This document shows positions 1 to 8,168 of a DNA stretch of 64,000 nt, piece after piece. The position numbers and the translations under genes were made by a program. Origin of the DNA: Sporomusaceae bacterium (GTDB taxonomy: Bacteria; Bacillota; Negativicutes; UBA1444); the NCBI GenBank assembly GCA_018434355.1, contig JAHDPL010000003.1, forward strand, positions 1-64,000, in the 5' to 3' direction. The notes under the pieces were generated by a model. The model was not told where the DNA came from, ran no database searches, and was given only the letters and a program-made list of their open reading frames with translations. The number at the start of each line of letters is the position of its first letter. The stretch's first letter is position 1.

Positions 1-298
1 GTTTTGGGTAAACTTCATCTTGGGACGCCTCCTCAATATTTTGGTTTTGTGCCTTTCTTGCCGGAGTCAGCACATTGCCATTGTATTGCCGGGCGTCTCT
101 TTTTTCAAAGTCTATTTTTACTCGCTACAGGAATGCTCCTACAGCGATTATATCATAGCCGGATGGGAATGGCAGAGATCGGGGATTTGGCGGCATAATC
201 GTCAGCAAGGATTTTTGCGAAAAAAAGGATTATCGGCGCAGTAGATAGAAAATACTTGAAGGAATCTATCTGCCTGAGGATGATGAAAGTGAGAAATC
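1..298. other. Gene-free stretch upstream of the LysR gene
   Basis: No convincing gene is visible. Short open frames here lack ribosome binding sites and recognisable motifs. A 7-bp inverted repeat (AGATAGA/TCTATCT, about 243-271) lies just upstream of the regulator start and could be part of its promoter or operator; this is a guess from position only. Confidence 0.4.
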
Positions 299-1213
299 AT
301 GCTTGACGTTCAACTGCAAATTTTCAAGACGGTAGTCGAGAAAAAAAGTTTTTCGCTTGCCGCACAAGAACTGCACATGACACAATCGTCGGTAAGTCAA
401 CATATTCAAGCGTTGGAAATTTATTTTGGCGCCAAGCTGTTCGACAGGTTGCATCGGCGCATCTGTCTGACCGAAGCCGGCAGCGCTCTGTATCCTTATG
501 CTGTTAGTCTGGAAAGGCTTTATCAGGAAGCAAGGGATACCATGTCGGGGCAACTGGACCTGGTGGCCGGACGGCTCTCGATTGCCGCGAGCATGACCAT
601 CGGTGAATATCTATTGCCGAAGATATTGGTTCAGTTTAATCAACTATATCCTAAGGTAAATATTACTATGGATATTGTAAATACGGAGCGGGTGATCGGT
701 AAAACGGTCGAAGGCAATGCGGATATCGGATTTGTCGAAGGAGTATATAAGCCTGTATCCGACTTGGAAGGCGAATGTTTTTGCGGCGATGATTTGGTAA
801 TTATCAAATCGGCTTCTTATCAGAGCTGCAATACCGCGACCGAGGCGCCGGTTTCAATCGCCACTTTATTGGAAGAGCGCTGGGTGTTGCGTGAGACGGA
901 TTCGGGAACGCGACGGGTTTTTGAAAATTTTCTGGTTCGGCATGATTACTCGCCGGCAGCGCTCAATGTAATCATGAGTTTTAGCAGTACTGAAGCAATA
1001 AAAAGTGCGGTGATGACCGGCGCAGGGCTTGGAATCATGTCGCGTCTGGCGGTGACTGAAGAAATAAAACGCGGTGAAGTCAGAGTTGTTCAGCTTTGTG
1101 AAGGCACGATCGATCGCAGCTTCTGGATACTGCGAAACAAGGCGAAATTTCAGACCAAGACTGTTAATCGGTTCTGCGCATTCTTTTTGAGTCAGATGAA
1201 CGGCCAGGATTAA
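299..1213 (+). CDS. LysR-family transcriptional regulator (CysL/YeiE-like)
   Basis: A 304-aa LysR-type regulator of normal family length. The N-terminal winged helix-turn-helix (residues about 1-60) carries the typical FSLAAQELHMTQSSVSQHI recognition segment. The rest is a periplasmic-binding-protein-like effector domain (about 90-295). It is co-oriented with the dsr genes and separated from the ferredoxin by about 215 bp holding a perfect hairpin, so it is the obvious candidate regulator of the island. The overall sequence recalls the CysL/YeiE branch. In Enterobacteria YeiE is linked to yeiH and has been tied to sulfite sensing, and a YeiH homologue lies downstream here. The effector is inferred, not shown. 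The ATG at 299 has only a weak upstream GAGGA, spaced rather far. Confidence 0.88.
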   Translation: MLDVQLQIFKTVVEKKSFSLAAQELHMTQSSVSQHIQALEIYFGAKLFDRLHRRICLTEAGSALYPYAVSLERLYQEARDTMSGQLDLVAGRLSIAASMTIGEYLLPKILVQFNQLYPKVNITMDIVNTERVIGKTVEGNADIGFVEGVYKPVSDLEGECFCGDDLVIIKSASYQSCNTATEAPVSIATLLEERWVLRETDSGTRRVFENFLVRHDYSPAALNVIMSFSSTEAIKSAVMTGAGLGIMSRLAVTEEIKRGEVRVVQLCEGTIDRSFWILRNKAKFQTKTVNRFCAFFLSQMNGQD

Positions 1214-1223
1214 CCGATAACCT

Positions 1224-1274
1224 ATCAAGATAACTAATGGCAGCGTTGCATGCGCTGCCATTAGTTATCTTGAT
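1224..1274. repeat. Perfect 22-bp inverted repeat (hairpin) after the LysR gene
   Basis: Positions 1224-1245 and 1253-1274 are exact reverse complements (22 of 22), with loop TTGCATG. It begins 11 bp after the LysR stop codon. Neither strand has a clean T-run directly after the stem, so it is either a non-canonical terminator separating the regulator from the dsr genes or a DNA-level operator. Confidence 0.9.
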
Positions 1275-1427
1275 GTATGGTATCAATTTTTAGAATTTTA
1301 CTAATAGTGTTTTTGGATGTAAAATTAACTGAAGATATATGCAATTTCTGCAAAGGTGTGTGCGATTTTTCACAAGTGTATTTGACGGAACTTTACTTAT
1401 CTCATTAAGGAAAGGGGTGATTGGATA

Positions 1428-1616
1428 ATGTTCATGGTTGCGATCGACGACGAAAAATGTATCGGCTGTGCTCAATGTACACAGGGCTGTCCGGCCCAGA
1501 TCTTGGGAATGGTTGGCGCAAAGGCTGAAGTGACTGGCGATGCCGCCGAATGTATGGGCTGTCAGTCATGTGTCATGACTTGCCCGGTAGAGGCGATAAC
1601 CGTTACAGAATACTAA
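1428..1616 (+). CDS. Two-cluster 4Fe-4S ferredoxin, first gene of the dsr operon
   Basis: A 62-aa 2[4Fe-4S] bacterial ferredoxin. Two CxxCxxCxxxCP-type motifs are visible: CIGCAQCTQGCP near residue 11 and CMGCQSCVMTCP near residue 43. A strong AAAGGGGTG site (1411-1419) precedes the ATG at 1428; an in-frame ATG at 1434 is an alternative start. It lies 37 bp before dsrA with no terminator, so co-transcription is likely. By position it is a candidate electron carrier for the sulfite reductase, but no direct partner is shown by the sequence. Confidence 0.92.
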   Translation: MFMVAIDDEKCIGCAQCTQGCPAQILGMVGAKAEVTGDAAECMGCQSCVMTCPVEAITVTEY

Positions 1617-1653
1617 GCGCAACAGCGAAATAAAGGAAAGGCAGGGAAGGTTC

Positions 1654-2856
1654 ATGGATGTTGAGAAAAAAGTAGCTGCAACTCCACTACTGGATGAACT
1701 GGAAAAAGGCGATTGGCCCAGTTTTGTCACGGAAATCAAGAAAGCCGCGAAAACTAGCAAAATGGCGCAAGGTTTGTTGGAACAAGTTGAGGCATCTTAT
1801 GTGGAAAAAACCGGCCACTGGAAACATGGCGGGATTGTAGGCGTCAAAGGGTACGGCGGCGGCGTAGTCGGTCGTTATACAGATGATCCCGATCGTTTCC
1901 CTGATGCGCGCGAATTTCACACCATGCGGGTAAACCAGGTCCCCGGCTTTTTCTACACCAGCGAAAAGCTGCGCGCCCTGGCCGATATCTGGGACAAGTA
2001 TGGCAGCGGACTGTATAACATGCATGGCTCCACCGGTGATATTATTTTGCTTGGCACCACGACAGAAAACCTGCAACCTTGCTTTGACGCACTGGGCGAA
2101 ATCGATTTCGACCTCGGCGGTTCCGGCGGCGCCCTGCGTACGCTAAGCTGCTGCTGCGGCGAAGCGCGCTGCGAAAAATCCTGTATCGATGCGATGGATA
2201 TGATGTATGACCTCACGATGTACTACCAGAATGAGATGCATCGTCCGGCTTGGCCCTATAAATTTAAAATCAAGATTTCCGGTTGCCCCAACGATTGCGC
2301 AGCTGCCTCAGCCCGCTCCGATATGGCGCTGATCGGTACCTGGCGCGATGCAATCCAAGTAAATCAGGAAGAAGTCCGCAAGTATGTGGCCGACGGCATG
2401 AATATGGTTCAAGTCTGCCGCAAATGTCCGACCGAAGCCCTCGGCTGGGATGAAAAAAATCAGACTTTGTCGATTAAAACCGAAGACTGTGTGCGTTGCA
2501 TGCACTGTATCAATGTGATGCCGAAAGCCCTCAGAATTGGCAAAGAACGTGGGATTACCGTACAGATCGGCGGCAAGGCGCCTGTTGTCAAAGGCGCGAT
2601 GATCGGCTGGATTCTGGTTCCGTTTATGAAGGCAGAGGCGCCTTATACTGAAATCAAGGACTTGGTAAGCCGGATTACTGAATTCTGGGCTGAGCACGGC
2701 AAGAATCGCGAAAGACTCGGCGAATTAGTCGAAAGACTTAGTTTGGCAACATTCCTTGAAGGTGTCGGACTGAAGCCATTACCCCAGATGGTCAGTGCGC
2801 CGCGTGCAAATCCCTATATCTTCTGGAAGGAAGAGGAGGTCGTGAAAAATGGCTAG
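1654..2856 (+). CDS. dsrA: Dissimilatory sulfite reductase alpha subunit DsrA
   Basis: A 400-aa alpha subunit of the cytoplasmic DsrAB reductase, which reduces sulfite and, with DsrC, leaves a DsrC trisulfide. The siroheme/[4Fe-4S] ligand cysteines are visible as a Cys-rich segment at residues 166-177 (C168, C173, C177 included) and CPNDC at 211-215. The inserted ferredoxin domain has C258 followed by CVRCMHC at 279-285. The C-terminal region matches DsrA, with WAEHGKNRERLGE near 345-357. A GGAAAGGCAGGGAAGG region precedes the ATG. The stop overlaps the dsrB start by 8 nt, so translation is probably coupled. Absence of dsrEFH favours the reductive type. Confidence 0.97.
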   Translation: MDVEKKVAATPLLDELEKGDWPSFVTEIKKAAKTSKMAQGLLEQVEASYVEKTGHWKHGGIVGVKGYGGGVVGRYTDDPDRFPDAREFHTMRVNQVPGFFYTSEKLRALADIWDKYGSGLYNMHGSTGDIILLGTTTENLQPCFDALGEIDFDLGGSGGALRTLSCCCGEARCEKSCIDAMDMMYDLTMYYQNEMHRPAWPYKFKIKISGCPNDCAAASARSDMALIGTWRDAIQVNQEEVRKYVADGMNMVQVCRKCPTEALGWDEKNQTLSIKTEDCVRCMHCINVMPKALRIGKERGITVQIGGKAPVVKGAMIGWILVPFMKAEAPYTEIKDLVSRITEFWAEHGKNRERLGELVERLSLATFLEGVGLKPLPQMVSAPRANPYIFWKEEEVVKNG

Positions 2857-3910
2857 AACAGATTTCGGCCCGCCCGACTATAAAACCATGTTGCCGCCGG
2901 TCATCAAACGTAATTACGGCAAGTGGCTGTATCATGAAGTTCCTCAACCCGGCGTGTTGCGCCATGTAAGCGAAACCGGCGAAGAACTCTACTCGGTTCG
3001 TGTTGCTTCGGCCCGTTTGGTCAGCAGTGAATTCATCCGCGACATTTCTGATATTGCCGAGAAATATTGCGATGGTTTCCTGCGTTTCACTACCCGTAAC
3101 AATGTAGAATTCCTGGTTTCTGACAAGGCGAAGCTCGAACCGTTGCTGAAAGAACTGGACGAAAAAGATTATCTGGTGGGAGGCGTCGGCCTATCCATCA
3201 GCAACATCGTGCATACACAGGGCTGGATTCACTGCAAGAGCGCCGTTACTGACGCTTCCGGCCTGACCAAGAACATCATGGATACGATGGTGGATTATTT
3301 TACCGGCAAGAAGTCGGTGCCGTCCCGCTGCCGTATTGCCGTGGCTTGCTGCGTTAACATGTGCGGCGCTTGCCACTGTTCCGACATCGCAGTAGTCGGT
3401 ATTCATCGGACGATTCCGCGGATCAACCATGAATTGGCTTCAAAGATCTGCGAAATCCCCAACACGATCGCTTCCTGCCCGACCGGTGCGATCCGGCCGA
3501 ATCCGAAACTCAAGAGCGTCGAAATCAATCATGAAAAGTGCATGATGTGCGGTAACTGTACCGTCGTCTGTCCGGCCATCAAGATCATGGATCCCGAGAA
3601 TGACGGCGTATCGATCTGGGTCGGCGGCAAAGTATCCAACGCACGATCGAAGCCGATGTTCTCAAGACTGGCGATTCCGTTCATTCCCAATAACCCGCCG
3701 TTCTGGCCGGAAGTCACTGATGCAGTGAAACATCTGGTCGAAGTTTGGGCCAGCAATGCGCGCCCGGGCGAACGCATGGGCGAGTGGATTGGGCGAATCG
3801 GTTGGGAGCGGTTCTTTGCAATTGCGGACCTGCCGTTCACTGATAAGCATTTGGATGATTTTACCCATGCCAATACAACCTTCCGGTCCACAACACAGTT
3901 CAAATATTAA
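2849..3910 (+). CDS. dsrB: Dissimilatory sulfite reductase beta subunit DsrB
   Basis: A 353-aa beta subunit that pairs with DsrA in the alpha2beta2 enzyme and carries the catalytic siroheme. Siroheme-cluster cysteines are visible at C129 (WIHCK), CC at 167-168 and C172, followed by GACHCSDIA. The ferredoxin domain has C210 and CMMCGNC at 231-237, then CP at 241. The start at 2849 sits inside the dsrA end and has a GGAGG site about 10 bp upstream (AAGAGGAGGTCG). Only 44 bp separate it from dsrC, so the usual dsrD gene is not present in its common place. Confidence 0.97.
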   Translation: MARTDFGPPDYKTMLPPVIKRNYGKWLYHEVPQPGVLRHVSETGEELYSVRVASARLVSSEFIRDISDIAEKYCDGFLRFTTRNNVEFLVSDKAKLEPLLKELDEKDYLVGGVGLSISNIVHTQGWIHCKSAVTDASGLTKNIMDTMVDYFTGKKSVPSRCRIAVACCVNMCGACHCSDIAVVGIHRTIPRINHELASKICEIPNTIASCPTGAIRPNPKLKSVEINHEKCMMCGNCTVVCPAIKIMDPENDGVSIWVGGKVSNARSKPMFSRLAIPFIPNNPPFWPEVTDAVKHLVEVWASNARPGERMGEWIGRIGWERFFAIADLPFTDKHLDDFTHANTTFRSTTQFKY

Positions 3911-3954
3911 ATCCTGGCGCGATGCGCTAATGATAAACGAGAGGAGATGAGGGT

Positions 3955-4272
3955 ATGTCATTTGTCGAAATCAAAGGGCAACAAATCGAATTGGATGAGG
4001 ACGGGTTCATCGTTGAGCCTGATTTGTGGAGCACTGACATCGCCGAGTATTTCGCGAAAGAGGAAGAAGTCGAAGAGCTGACCGAGCAGCACTGGAAAAT
4101 CATCAATTATCTGAAGGACTATTTCAAGCAGTTCGGAATCGCGCCGATGGTCCGCAAAGTATGCAAAGACAATAATGTGAGTATGCAGGAACTGTACGCA
4201 TTGTTCCCGACAGGCCCGGCAAAAGGCGCCTGTAAGATCGCCGGCTTGCCAAAACCGACCGGCTGCGTGTAA
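3955..4272 (+). CDS. dsrC: DsrC, sulfur-carrier co-substrate of DsrAB
   Basis: A 105-aa DsrC/TusE family protein. Both functional cysteines are present: CysB at residue 93 (KGACK) and CysA at 104 in the flexible C-terminal arm ending PTGCV. Having both is the mark of true DsrC able to form the trisulfide; proteins lacking CysB belong to other branches. The central helix-turn-helix-like region fits the family. A good AGGAGATGAGGG site precedes the ATG. Its trisulfide is expected to be reduced by the DsrK-containing membrane complexes encoded downstream. The next gene starts only 3 nt after the stop codon. Confidence 0.97.
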   Translation: MSFVEIKGQQIELDEDGFIVEPDLWSTDIAEYFAKEEEVEELTEQHWKIINYLKDYFKQFGIAPMVRKVCKDNNVSMQELYALFPTGPAKGACKIAGLPKPTGCV

Positions 4273-4275
4273 CCA

Positions 4276-5328
4276 GTGAAAACCCGGACCTGGCTCGGGC
4301 AAATCGCAAACGGGATTCGTGGGCTGACGCAAACGACGCCGCGTGTGTTTGCCCTCCAGGTCGGATTGACTACGACGTGCCAAAGCAGGTGCTTCTATTG
4401 TCCGCGCACTGCCTTGCGAGGTAGCTGGACCGACAGCATGCTGTCGTGGGACGTATACGAAAAATCACTTGCTCCGGCATTTGGCTGCTTCAAGATGATC
4501 TTCCTGCAAGGCTGGGGCGAACCGCTGCTCCATCCGCGTTTTTGGGATATGGCGGCACTGGCGAAGCGCTCCGGCGCTCAGGTCGGTTTTCGCACCAATG
4601 CGTTGCTATTTCACGAATCTGCTATTGAACGGACCCTGGACATGGAGCTGGATTTTATCTCGTTTACTTTGACCGGCGCTTCTGCGGCAACGCACCTGCA
4701 CCATCGCTCAGGAACGGATTTCGATCTGGTGTGTCAACGGGTCCGTCAGTTGCGTGAAAGAAGAAAGAACGGCCACCAATCTCCGTATATCAGTCTAAAT
4801 TACACATTGATGCGAAGTAATCTTGCGGAGTTGCCGGCTGCAGTGAAATTGGCCGCCGAAATCGGCGCCGACCAGCTCTGTGTCGAACACATGGATTGCA
4901 TTCCTGTTCGTCAATTGGAACAACAGGTGGTGTTTTTGAACCCGCAGGAAACGGATGACGCCATTGTAGCTGACGCGCGGCGAATTGCCGAGGAACGCTC
5001 AATACTCTTCTCCTGCGAACCGGTTGTCGTTTCGTCCGATCCGCGCACCTGCAGTGCAGACCCGTTGCGCGGAACGCTATATGTGACAGCGGACGCTCGC
5101 ATAGTGCCTTGTCATCAAATGGCGCTGCCGCCGGACTCCGTAGAACACTTTTGGTTTCACGGGAATCCTTCGCTCGGCGAACCCGTTGTTTTGGGGCGAG
5201 CCGATCAGCAGTCGCTGCTGGAAATATTGCGAAGCGAACATACCAGGCAGTTGCTGCGCGCCTTTACAAAACCAGAACCGGAATACCCGCTGCTTTGCCG
5301 GAATTGCTATAAATTGTACGGGGTATAA
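4276..5328 (+). CDS. Radical SAM protein linked to dsrC
   Basis: A 350-aa radical SAM enzyme. The cluster motif CxxxCxxC is visible as CQSRCFYC at residues 35-42, followed by a GWGEPLLHP segment typical of the SAM-binding GGE-like motif. Extra cysteines toward the C terminus (CSAD, VPCHQ, LCRNC) suggest a SPASM-like region holding an auxiliary cluster. It starts with GTG 3 nt after the dsrC stop, without an obvious separate ribosome site, so it is probably translated by coupling with dsrC. Its substrate is unknown. Position suggests a role around DsrC or the sulfite reductase, for example peptide or cofactor modification, but nothing in the sequence proves this. Confidence 0.85.
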   Translation: MKTRTWLGQIANGIRGLTQTTPRVFALQVGLTTTCQSRCFYCPRTALRGSWTDSMLSWDVYEKSLAPAFGCFKMIFLQGWGEPLLHPRFWDMAALAKRSGAQVGFRTNALLFHESAIERTLDMELDFISFTLTGASAATHLHHRSGTDFDLVCQRVRQLRERRKNGHQSPYISLNYTLMRSNLAELPAAVKLAAEIGADQLCVEHMDCIPVRQLEQQVVFLNPQETDDAIVADARRIAEERSILFSCEPVVVSSDPRTCSADPLRGTLYVTADARIVPCHQMALPPDSVEHFWFHGNPSLGEPVVLGRADQQSLLEILRSEHTRQLLRAFTKPEPEYPLLCRNCYKLYGV

Positions 5329-5330
5329 AA

Positions 5331-5942
5331 ATGGAGCCAAAGGAAAAACAGGAAATCGTTGCCCGTCATGAGCGGCGATTTGCCGGTGAATTGACGGAGG
5401 CGGTACTGGAAAAGCCCGAATTGTCCGTCTGGATGATTCTGATTCCATTCCTGTTCATTGTTTTTATGCAACGTCAGCAGAAATTCAAGCAGTTGGGAGA
5501 TACCTTTCAGCGGGGCTTTATGTACACAAAGAACCATGCGCTCGAAGCCGCCGCACGACTCGTTGCAGGAGCATCCGCGCAAACCGTCGAAGAAGAATTA
5601 GCCCAAAAGGTCCGAAAGAATCCAGATGCCGACGCTCCGCTACAGCAGATATATCAGGCTCAGCTAAATGAAATCACTCTGCTGACGGAACACTATCGGC
5701 GGTTGTTGTCAACACAGGCCGCTGATTATGCTGTTATGGTTAGGGAGGCTTACCGGCCCGACGAATTCCAGCAATTCTTGGTTGAACTGGCACAAAGGGA
5801 GCATCTCGTAAATGAAGCCGCCGCTTCCTTGAATTCTGCGCCAGACATGACGTGGCGAGACGTTATCAAGAGGCTGGAAGAAGAGACCATCCTTCGCAGA
5901 AAAAAAGAAGCGGATCAAATCTTTTCCTGCAATCGCGAGTAA
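5331..5942 (+). CDS. One-TM protein of unknown function in the dsr operon
   Basis: A 203-aa protein I do not recognise with certainty. One hydrophobic segment is seen at about residues 31-47. The rest is hydrophilic, glutamine- and glutamate-rich and predicted largely helical, ending with a charged segment near the C terminus. The start is 3 nt after the radical SAM stop codon, so it is very likely in the same operon. It may be a membrane-anchored partner of that enzyme or of the transporter that follows. No enzyme motif, heme site or metal motif is visible. Confidence 0.75.
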   Translation: MEPKEKQEIVARHERRFAGELTEAVLEKPELSVWMILIPFLFIVFMQRQQKFKQLGDTFQRGFMYTKNHALEAAARLVAGASAQTVEEELAQKVRKNPDADAPLQQIYQAQLNEITLLTEHYRRLLSTQAADYAVMVREAYRPDEFQQFLVELAQREHLVNEAAASLNSAPDMTWRDVIKRLEEETILRRKKEADQIFSCNRE

Positions 5943-5999
5943 AGTCTACCGCCAGGTCTGAATGAACGGACAGAATTTTCGAGGAGGTGTATTCAACCT

Positions 6000-7754
6000 A
6001 TGACAACCAATGGAAATTCGCCAGCAAAGAAAGACTACTCTTATCTGTGGAAACACGAGGATTACTGGGCAATTTGGATGGGCTTAACAATTCTTATCAT
6101 CGGTCTCTTTGTCTTCTTTTCTTCCACTCCGGCCAATATGGACGCAACCATTGCCAAACATAATGCGGTCATGGCCGAAGAAGCCAAGAAAGCGCCGTTC
6201 AAGACGCTGGAATGGTATCAGGCCAGCGATGCCAAAAGCAGCCTGAGCGTTTCAAGCATTCCCCTCATCAAATCTTTCAATGCATATGCCAGTAGGCCCA
6301 AGGGCTGGTCAGACAACCCGATGGCTTCCTTTTACCTGAGCGAGGCCGATGCGAAAGCTAAGAGCGCTGCGGCGGCCGGTCGCTATGATACGGCCAAGAA
6401 AGCCACAGTAGCGGCGCTGGCTGATGCCAAGACGGCGCAAGCCGCTGCAGCGACAGCTCAATTCAAAGATGCCGCGCTGAACAAATCTGCCAGCGACAAG
6501 GTCGAAAACTGGCGAAAAGCCCGCACCGCCGAATCGCGCGCCAAAGGTGCGGCAGAGACCAAACCGTACAACTTGATTCCCGGCATGATCGTGATGATTA
6601 TCGGCTTGGGGTTGTTCTTCTCAGTAGGAATGTACGTTATGGGCAAATCGGTTTCCCAGTTTATGATGGGATTCCCGGTCGTCTTCCTGCTGGCGGCGTT
6701 GTCGTATTTCCTGGCTGCTAACAGCAGCCTGCGGGCATGGGGTCTCGAATATGTGCTGTGGGCGATTCTGCTCGGCTTCCTGATCAGTAACACGATCGGC
6801 ACGCCGAAATGGATCATGGCAGCGGCGCAGACCGAGTATTACATCAAGACCGGTCTGGTGTTGCTGGGATCTTCGATCCTGATGGGCAAAATGCTGTTGA
6901 TCGGCATTCCCGGTATTGTCGTAACCTGGGTGGTTACGCCGATTGTTCTGATTGGTACTTACTGGTTCGGCCAGAATGTCGTTAAGATGGAATCGAAAGA
7001 ACTGAACATCACGGTTTCGGCCGACATGTCTGTTAGCGGCGTGTCTGCCGCGATTGCCGCCGCGGCTGCCTGCCGGGCCAAGAAAGAAGAACTGACATTG
7101 TCTGTTGGCATTTCGATTCTGTTTACGGCGATCATGATGGTCGTCATGCCGATGGCAATCAAGGCGATGGGCATGCATCCTGTACTGGGCGGCGCCTGGA
7201 TCGGCGGCACGGTCGACTCCACCGGCGCGGTGGTCGCAGCCGGCGAAATGCTCGGACCGGTAGCCCGCGACGTGGCGGCCACGATCAAAATGATCCAGAA
7301 CATCCTGATCGGTGTTATGGCGTTCTGTATTGCTGCTTACTGGTGTCTCCGCGTCGATACCTCCCGGGCCTGTGAAGCCGACCTTAGCTTCGGCGGAGCA
7401 ATCCGACAGATCTGGGACCGGTTCCCGAAATTCGTGCTTGGTTTTATCGGCGCTTCGGTCATCTTTTCGCTGATTCATGCCAACATGCAGCCGGATGCGG
7501 CACGTATCGTGATTGACAACGGGATTATCCGAGGTTTTGTCGCACACTTGCAGGCTTGGTTCTTTGCGTTGGCCTTCGTCAGCATCGGCCTGTCCACAGA
7601 CTTCCGTGAGCTCGGCAAGTATTTCAAAGGCGGCAAGCCGGTGATTCTGTATGTCTGCGGCCAGTCGTTCAACCTGGTGCTTACGTTGGCAGTCGCTTAT
7701 CTGATGTTCTTTATCGTGTTCCCCGAAATTACAGCCAAACTGATGGGGAAATAG
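6000..7754 (+). CDS. YeiH-family (putative sulfate exporter) transporter with N-terminal insert
   Basis: A 584-aa membrane protein. The C-terminal part (about 190-580) is a multi-TM YeiH/UPF0324 domain, the family annotated as putative sulfate exporters; features include the glycine-rich VLGGAWIGGTVDSTGAVVAAG stretch near residue 400. The N-terminal part is an added module: one TM at about 25-43 and an alanine-rich, helical extracytoplasmic segment at about 45-185. A GAGGAGG site precedes the ATG. Its place between dsrC and the membrane-complex genes suggests movement of sulfite, sulfate or another sulfur anion. The substrate and direction are not known from sequence. Confidence 0.88.
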   Translation: MTTNGNSPAKKDYSYLWKHEDYWAIWMGLTILIIGLFVFFSSTPANMDATIAKHNAVMAEEAKKAPFKTLEWYQASDAKSSLSVSSIPLIKSFNAYASRPKGWSDNPMASFYLSEADAKAKSAAAAGRYDTAKKATVAALADAKTAQAAAATAQFKDAALNKSASDKVENWRKARTAESRAKGAAETKPYNLIPGMIVMIIGLGLFFSVGMYVMGKSVSQFMMGFPVVFLLAALSYFLAANSSLRAWGLEYVLWAILLGFLISNTIGTPKWIMAAAQTEYYIKTGLVLLGSSILMGKMLLIGIPGIVVTWVVTPIVLIGTYWFGQNVVKMESKELNITVSADMSVSGVSAAIAAAAACRAKKEELTLSVGISILFTAIMMVVMPMAIKAMGMHPVLGGAWIGGTVDSTGAVVAAGEMLGPVARDVAATIKMIQNILIGVMAFCIAAYWCLRVDTSRACEADLSFGGAIRQIWDRFPKFVLGFIGASVIFSLIHANMQPDAARIVIDNGIIRGFVAHLQAWFFALAFVSIGLSTDFRELGKYFKGGKPVILYVCGQSFNLVLTLAVAYLMFFIVFPEITAKLMGK

Positions 7755-7760
7755 CAGATC

Positions 7761-8036
7761 ATGCAATCAGTCAAGATTCCGCATGGCCTTTACTTCGGAA
7801 TGCCGAACCGCACCCGCCAATGGCTGGCGCTGTTCGCCGGACTGTTGGTGATTGGGGTTGTGGCGTTTGTAATACTGCCGGCCTTATCGGATGCACTGGG
7901 TTTTCGGGAAGCTCATAATCTGATAATCGAGGAAAATATCGAAGCAGGCGCCTGGTATTACATCTTTGTTGACAAAATCAAGGACATAGAACCTGCATTC
8001 AGAGATACGATGAATCATACGCCGCGTAATTTCTGA
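7761..8036 (+). CDS. Small membrane protein, unknown
   Basis: A 91-aa protein with one clear TM segment at about residues 20-42 and a short polar C-terminal domain. It starts 6 nt after the transporter stop codon, so it is probably translated with it and may be a small subunit. I do not recognise the family. The ribosome site is weak (GGGAAA), which fits coupling. Confidence 0.65.
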   Translation: MQSVKIPHGLYFGMPNRTRQWLALFAGLLVIGVVAFVILPALSDALGFREAHNLIIEENIEAGAWYYIFVDKIKDIEPAFRDTMNHTPRNF

Positions 8037-8080
8037 TGTTCAAACGCTAACACGATTTCTTAACCGAACCTTACACAATA

Positions 8081-8141
8081 ACGGCAGGGAATTTGTCGTG
8101 CCGGCCGTCATCAAGGTCAGTACAACTTGCTTCCCTGCCGT
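8081..8141 (+). promoter_or_regulatory. Long-loop hairpin in the leader of the DsrM-like gene
   Basis: ACGGCAGGGAA (8081-8091) is an exact reverse complement of TTCCCTGCCGT (8131-8141), with a 39-nt loop that contains GTGCCGGCCG. It lies between the small membrane protein and the DsrM-like gene, 27 bp before its start. No T-run follows, so an RNA-processing or stability element separating the two halves of the operon is more likely than a terminator. Confidence 0.55.
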
Positions 8142-8168
8142 TGGATTTTCAAAATCAAGAGGTGGATT

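Noticed and set aside
1275-1427. FNR, Rex or CRP site in the dsr promoter region
   Set aside because: Only half-sites match; the full palindromes are not complete, so no site is claimed.
4276-5328. Radical SAM gene as a heme d1 or siroheme biosynthesis enzyme (AhbD/NirJ type)
   Set aside because: The CxxxCxxC site and C-terminal cysteines are shared by many SPASM-like enzymes, and no other heme-synthesis gene is near, so no function is assigned.
6621-7766. Long minus-strand open frame opposite the transporter gene (381 codons)
   Set aside because: It is the reverse of a well-supported gene, has histidine- and arginine-rich nonsense composition and no ribosome site.
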